This document shows, one piece after another, positions 58,552 through 64,000 of a DNA stretch of 64,000 nucleotides (its first letter is position 1; each line of letters opens with the position of its first letter). Source of the DNA: Aspergillus flavus (lineage: Eukaryota > Ascomycota > Eurotiomycetes > Eurotiales > Aspergillaceae); NCBI RefSeq assembly GCF_009017415.1, contig NC_092409.1:5084001-5148000 (forward strand), read 5' to 3'. The notes beneath the pieces were generated by a model. That model did no database searches. It was not told the DNA's origin and saw nothing but the letters and a program-made list of their open reading frames with translations. The position numbers were made by a program, and so were the translations under genes.

Positions 58552-61500
58552 ATGGCGCCCGGCATCTTGACGTCGCCGGGGCCTGAAGTGTCTCCTCTAA
58601 AGACTAGCTCACTGGCCCAGTTAACGGAGGAATGGGATGATACCATTCGCTTCTACTTGAATGGCACGAAAGTGACCCTCGACTCTGTGGATCCGGAGCT
58701 CACCCTTTTGGAATACTTAAGGGGAATTGGTTTGACAGGAACAAAGCTAGGCTGTGCAGAGGGAGGCTGTGGTGCTTGCACCGTGGTAAGTGCTGTTCTT
58801 GTTTCACCTGTACTAGGCTATCGAGGATACTGATTTCGGTAGGTGGTGTCGCACGTGAACCCTACGACCAAGAAGCTCTATCACGCGTCGGTAAACGCTT
58901 GTCTTGCGCCAGTCATAAGTGTGGATGGAAAACATGTTATTACTGTTGAAGGCATTGGAAATGTGAAGAACCCCCACGCGGTCCAGCAACGAATTGCCAT
59001 CGGTAACGGAAGCCAGTGTGGTTTCTGTACACCAGGTATAGTGATGGTATGATCCTTGTGTTCCTATATTGAGTAACGGCAGCGCCTAATCTCACGTGCT
59101 TGTAGAGCCTCTATGCGCTTATACGCAATAATCCTGAACCATCAGAACATGCTGTGGAAGAAGCTTTTGATGGAAATTTGTGTCGTTGCACCGGATACAG
59201 GCCGATACTAGACGCCGCCCAGAGCTTCAAAGCTAGTGGTGGCTGCGGGAAATCAAGTGCCAATGGTGGAACTGGCTGTTGCATGGAAAAACAGACTGGC
59301 TCTGGAGGATGTTGCAAGGGTTCGTCCGAGGTGGCGACAGCCAATGGCGATTCTTTGAAGCTTACGGCACCTGAGTTCATAAGTCATAGGCCAGACACAG
59401 AACTGATATTTCCGCCCACTCTTCACAAGCATGAGTTTCGGCCCTTGGTTTTCGGTAATAAGAGAAAGAGGTGGTACAGACCGGTTACTCTACAGCAGCT
59501 CTTGGAGATCAAGCATGTGCACCCAGATGCTAAAGTTATCGGTGGCAGTACCGAGACTCAGATTGAGACAAAATTCAAGGCGATGCGATATAGTGCTTCG
59601 GTCTACGTCGGTGATATTCCGGAACTTCGCCAGTTCTCGTTACAAGACGATCACTTGGAGATTGGGGCGAATGTCTCTTTGACTGATTTGGAGTCAATAT
59701 GTGATGAAGCCTTAGAGCGATATGGGCCGGTGCGAGGCCAGCCCTTTACTGCTATCAAAAAGCAGCTTCGGTATTTTGCCGGGAGACAAATTAGAAACGT
59801 GGCGTCTCCGGCCGGTAATTTGGCTACCGCTTCCCCCATCTCAGACTTGAACCCAGTCTTCGTGGCAACAAACACTGTACTGGTTGCCAAATCACTAGGA
59901 GGGGATATTGAGATTCCAATGACCGAATTCTTCAAAGGTTACAGGACTACGGCCCTTCCACCGGATGCTATAATCGGCAGTCTGCGCGTCCCTACTGCAT
60001 CAGAGAATGGGGAGTATATGCGGGCTTACAAACAGTCCAAAAGGAAAGACGACGATATCGCTATTGTCAATGCCGCCTTGCGGGTTTCGCTCTCGTCTTC
60101 ACATGATGTGACGAGCGTAAACCTCGTGTTTGGCGGTATGGCCCCAATGACTGTGTCTGCACGAAAGGCAGAAGCTTTCTTGGTAGGCAAGAAATTCACG
60201 CATCCTGCGACCCTTGAGGGCACCATGAGTGCTCTAGAACAAGACTTCGATCTGCAGTACGGAGTGCCCGGTGGTATGGCTAGCTATCGTCGGTCTCTTG
60301 CTCTAGGATTTTTCTACCGATTCTATCATGACGTTTTGTCGGGGGTCGAGTTGAACAGTACGGACATCGACCACGACGTGATTGGTGAGATTGAAAGAGC
60401 TATCTCTTCCGGGGAAAAGGATCATGAGGCTTCAGCGGCATATCAACAGCGAGTATTAGGGAAAGCTGGCCCTCATGTCTCGGCGTTGAAACAGGCCACT
60501 GGCGAAGCGCAGTACACTGATGATGTACCTGTCCTACAGAACGAGTTGTTTGGTTGCATGGTTTTGTCGACGAAACCGCATGCAAATATTATCAGCGTTG
60601 ATCCATCTGCTGCTCTCGATATCCCTGGAGTTCATGACTATGTGGATCACAGAGATCTTCCCAGTCCAGAGGCTAATTGGTGGGGTGCTCCTGTAGCCGA
60701 TGAGGTGTTTTTTGCAGTAGATAAGGTTACAACTGCTGGACAGCCCATTGGTATGATCCTCGCAAAGTCGGCCAAAACTGCCGAAGAGGCTGCGAGAGCT
60801 GTAAAAATCGAGTATGAGGAGCTGCCGGCTATACTAACCATTGAAGAGGCCATTGAAGCCGAATCGTTCTTCGCGCACAACCACTACATCAAAAACGGCG
60901 ATACAGAAGCGGCTTTCAGACATGCTGACCACGTTATCACTGGCGTATCGAGGATGGGAGGCCAGGAGCATTTCTACCTGGAAACCCAAGCGTGCGTCGC
61001 CATTCCCAAACCTGAAGACGGGGAAATGGAGATCTGGAGTGGCACACAAAATCCCACCGAAACGTGAGTTCGGCATCTCAACATGACAAAAAAAAAAAAA
61101 AAAAAAAACTAACCTTGCCACAGTCAAACATACGTCGCTCAGGTCACAGGGGTAGCAGCCAACAAGATAGTCTCAAGAGTTAAGCGACTAGGTGGTGGAT
61201 TTGGTGGTAAAGAGACTCGATCAATTCAACTTGCTGGCCTATGTGCGACGGCTGCAGCTAAAACAAGACGGCCCGTTCGGTGTATGCTTAACCGTGATGA
61301 AGATATTATAACTTCAGGTCAGCGTCACCCGTTCTACTGCCGTTGGAAGGTTGGCGTGACCAAGGAAGGGAAGCTCCTTGCCCTCGATGCTGATGTATAT
61401 GCCAACGGTGGACACACACAAGATCTTTCTGCCGCAGTTGTGGACAGGTCCTTGTCACATATTGACGGAGTGTATAACATCCCGAACGTTCATGTCCGGG

Positions 61501-62807
61501 GTCGTATTTGCAAGACAAATACAGTCTCAAATTCCGCGTTCCGTGGATTCGGTGGACCACAGGGCATGTTCATGGCGGAAAGCTTCATGTCGGAGATCGC
61601 GGATCATCTGGATATCCCAGTCGAAAAGCTTAGGATGGACAATATGTATAAGCACGGAGATAAGACCCACTTTAACCAGGAGCTCAAAGACTGGCATGTT
61701 CCCTTGATGTATAATCAAGTCTTGGAGGAGAGCTCGTATATGGAACGTCGAAAAGCCGTGGAGGAATACAATAAGAAGCACAAGTGGTCAAAACGTGGCA
61801 TGGCTATCATTCCGACAAAATTCGGCATCTCCTTTACGGCCTTGTTCCTGAACCAAGCTGGGGCTCTCGTTCACATCTATCATGACGGGAGCGTTCTTGT
61901 CGCCCACGGTGGTGTTGAAATGGGCCAGGGGCTGCATACTAAGATGACTATGATTGCGGCAGAAGCACTAGGCGTTCCTCAGTCAGACGTGTTCATTTCC
62001 GAAACAGCCACAAACACAGTCGCAAATACCTCGTCTACAGCTGCGTCGGCCAGTTCCGACCTCAATGGTTACGCTATTTTCAATGCCTGTGAGCAACTCA
62101 ACGAGCGTCTTCGGCCTTATCGGGAAAAGATGCCGAATGCCCCAATGAAAGAACTCGCGCATGCAGCTTACTTTGACCGAGTCAACCTCTCTGCTCAGGG
62201 GCATTATCGTACCCCAGATATTGGCTATGTCTGGGGCGAGAACACAGGCCAAATGTTTTTCTACTTCACACAGGGTGTGACAGCCGCCGAAGTTGAGATC
62301 GACACACTAACCGGTGATTGGACTCCGTTACGTGCAGACATCAAGATGGATGTCGGCCGCACCATCAATCCCTCTATCGACTACGGACAGATAGAGGGAG
62401 CCTTCATTCAGGGTCAAGGTCTCTTTACGACAGAGGAAAGCCTCTGGCATCGTGCCTCAGGCCAGGTTGTCACTAAGGGACCCGGAAACTACAAGATTCC
62501 CGGATTTCGGGACATTCCCCAGGTTTTCAACGTTAGCCTTCTCAAGGACGTTGAATGGGAAAATCTTCGTACAATCCAACGATCTCGTGGTGTCGGTGAA
62601 CCACCCCTTTTCATGGGAAGCGCTGTTTTCTTTGCTATCCGTGACGCTCTGAAAGCAGCACGGAAGCAGTACAATGTTCACGAAGTTCTCAGTCTACGAA
62701 GTCCGGCCACCCCCGAACGGATTCGGGTCAGCTGCGCTGATCCCATTATCGAACGGGCAAGAGTATTGCCTAAGGAAGGAGAGAAGAGCTTTTTTGTTGA
62801 GATTTGA
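58552..62807 (+). CDS. hxA: Xanthine dehydrogenase (purine hydroxylase I)
   Basis: Four exons (58552-58785, 58843-59046, 59106-61063, 61124-62807) encode 1359 residues, like A. nidulans HxA. It is a cytosolic molybdoenzyme that oxidises hypoxanthine to xanthine and then urate, feeding purine nitrogen use. Two [2Fe-2S] clusters are bound by [12 protein letters not shown] and by [10 protein letters not shown] with CRCTGYRP. A Gly/Cys-rich insert follows (about 178-205). The FAD domain has [15 protein letters not shown] and [13 protein letters not shown]. The Mo domain has [10 protein letters not shown] (substrate Glu), [12 protein letters not shown] (Arg), [25 protein letters not shown] and [10 protein letters not shown] (catalytic Glu). 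All catalytic residues are present. The related nicotinate hydroxylase (HxnS) cannot be fully excluded, but no hxn cluster genes are adjacent. Confidence 0.94.
61088..61108. repeat. A21 homopolymer in an intron
   Basis: Twenty-one consecutive A inside the 60-nt third intron of the purine hydroxylase gene, just before the CTAAC branch site. Slippage here would change intron length but not the protein. Confidence 0.9.
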
Positions 62808-63255
62808 GTGTCCCCGTGTTACGAACTATTTTAACCTTTTGTATCATTTAGCAATAAAGTCTACAGCGTCATGACTTGGATGAAATCAGATTGAGAAGAC
62901 TTTCTTTCACGAATATATCCCCTGTTAACAATATAGAGTGTATAACCTCTCTGTCTCTTAGGAAGGTGTATACCTAGGTCTACTGCATCTACACTGTCTA
63001 GAAAACTTGGTATTCGTACAACTACACGGCTCAGGTATTATTTGATATGTACTTAGCAATCGACAAAGAAGGATGAAAAATTATGCCAAGGGCCTGCAAA
63101 TCTATATGGTCTTCATATAAAATGGAGAAAGAGACATGACTTCGCTTGTGGATGTACCCGTATATCCAACGCCGACTTGTGCTGGAATAAACAGAATACA
63201 GGATCAAAAAGGAAAGACAAAGTAGCTGGTACAGCAATTGTAACTACCGCGGGTA
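62808..63255. other. Convergent 3' region of hxA and prm1
   Basis: About 450 AT-rich bases with AATAAA at 62853-62858, a likely poly(A) signal for the purine hydroxylase. No gene is visible. Confidence 0.55.
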
Positions 63256-64000
63256 TCAACGTTTCTCGATTCCGTACTCAATATAGCTACTTCCACGCAG
63301 ATCAGACGTCCCATCAACCTTGAGCGCCCTTTGACCAGCGTATCCCATCTTCTCATCTTCATGGAAATGACCGACGACGGGCGGGGTTTTCAGGGCGACT
63401 TCATATCGAGGAGCAGGTAGCGAGGCGGCTTGTGTATTGGGAATAGCAGTCAATGGGACCTCGGTGAAGCCGTTGACATCTGGATTATTGTTTATGGGAG
63501 CGCCACCACCCTCGCCTCGGTTCTTATCCCGGCCCCAGAAAAGAATCATGGCGCGGATGAGGCCAAAAAGAAAGTTGATGAACCATATGCCCAGTACGCA
63601 AGCCGATATGATGGTTTCTGTTCGGACGCCTTCCTTGATTTTATTGAGGACCCGCATGACGACTTCGGTAATTTTGTCGGACGTCTTGTCGCCTGGGTTG
63701 GCGAGGAAACTGTCGGATGCGCTTGTGCTGTTGTTGATGCTGCTGTCAGCACCCTTGGAGAGAATATCGTTGGGTACATGTGGGAAGTCAACGTGAGCAT
63801 GGTCATGGACCCAGGTAAGGCCTTTTTGGACAGATGCCACCTTGAGACCGATCAAGCAATTGAAGACGTCCTGCAGTGGGCTATACAGGATGGTACCTCC
63901 GAACGTGTCGTTGAGGACTCCTGTTGTCTTGTCGACAAAGGCGTTCAAAGTATCATTCACGGCTGTTGTACTGGTGTTTACCCAGCCGAGGACGTTCTTG
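63256..64000 (-). CDS. prm1: Plasma membrane fusion protein Prm1, C-terminal part
   Basis: Partial; the last 247 residues are in the window and the gene continues past the right edge. Prm1 is a multi-pass plasma membrane protein that stabilises membranes during cell fusion in mating and hyphal fusion. The visible part begins with an ectodomain ([40 protein letters not shown]) with several N-glycosylation sites, then a final membrane helix ([20 protein letters not shown]), and a cytosolic tail rich in Pro, Gly and Ala. The ordering of ectodomain, last helix and tail matches the Prm1 family. No intron is seen in this part. Confidence 0.88.
   Translation of the reverse strand, partial: KNVLGWVNTSTTAVNDTLNAFVDKTTGVLNDTFGGTILYSPLQDVFNCLIGLKVASVQKGLTWVHDHAHVDFPHVPNDILSKGADSSINNSTSASDSFLANPGDKTSDKITEVVMRVLNKIKEGVRTETIISACVLGIWFINFLFGLIRAMILFWGRDKNRGEGGGAPINNNPDVNGFTEVPLTAIPNTQAASLPAPRYEVALKTPPVVGHFHEDEKMGYAGQRALKVDGTSDLRGSSYIEYGIEKR

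Noticed and set aside
1..64000. Transfer RNA, 5S rRNA, retrotransposon or RIP-mutated repeats
   Set aside because: I looked for T-loop GGTTCGA signatures, terminal repeats and C-to-T rich repeats in the gaps and saw none I could support.

Overview
The window looks like a piece of a filamentous ascomycete chromosome, most likely Aspergillus or a close Eurotiales relative. Genes are dense and lie on both strands. Introns are short (about 50-150 nt) with GTANGT donors, CTAAC/CTGAC branch sites and CAG/TAG acceptors. The proteins are fungal: Uds1, Prm1, Blm10, Gpi18, Qcr6, the alpha-aminoadipate lysine enzymes and a purine hydroxylase. I see no rRNA, tRNA, CRISPR array or intact transposon. Gene models were spliced by hand; in every model the exon phases close on a stop codon.

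Layout. 1-13 kb: Uds1 (partial, minus), an FLVCR-like MFS transporter (plus), the complex III hinge protein Qcr6 (minus), a WBP2-like GRAM protein (minus), a Sct1/Gpt2-type glycerol-phosphate acyltransferase (plus) and a cis-prenyltransferase (plus, to 13.8 kb). 14-23 kb: saccharopine reductase Lys9 (plus), Hsp90 co-chaperone Aha1 (minus) and a 1308-residue proline-rich coiled-coil protein (minus). 23-26.5 kb is a long gap holding weak signs of spliced minus-strand transcripts. 26.5-40 kb: fructose-1,6-bisphosphatase (plus), V-ATPase subunit a, the proteasome activator Blm10 and the GPI mannosyltransferase Gpi18 (all minus). 40-43 kb is a second long gap. 43-58 kb: an unrecognised 572-residue protein (plus), an aldo/keto reductase (minus), a beta-carbonic anhydrase (minus), alpha-aminoadipate reductase Lys2 (minus) and an unrecognised type II membrane protein (plus). 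58.5-64 kb: xanthine dehydrogenase/purine hydroxylase (plus) and the C-terminal part of the membrane fusion protein Prm1 (minus).

How the genes relate. This is mainly a housekeeping region rather than a gene cluster. Two steps of lysine biosynthesis (Lys2 and Lys9) lie about 35 kb apart, each with a TGACTCA-type site just upstream, as expected for cross-pathway (Gcn4/CpcA) control. The fructose-bisphosphatase promoter carries a CGG-N7-CGG site and G-rich CreA-like sites. The qcr6 promoter has CCAATCA overlapping CACGTG. The V-ATPase subunit a promoter has TCACGTGA, and the xanthine dehydrogenase promoter has two GATA sites and a TATA box.

I did not find an obvious new multi-gene system. The items most worth a second look are possible unannotated spliced transcripts between 23.5 and 26.1 kb, a pair of upstream ORFs set against the start of the 572-residue protein, a divergent C-terminal anchor in Blm10, and two conserved-looking but unrecognised proteins.
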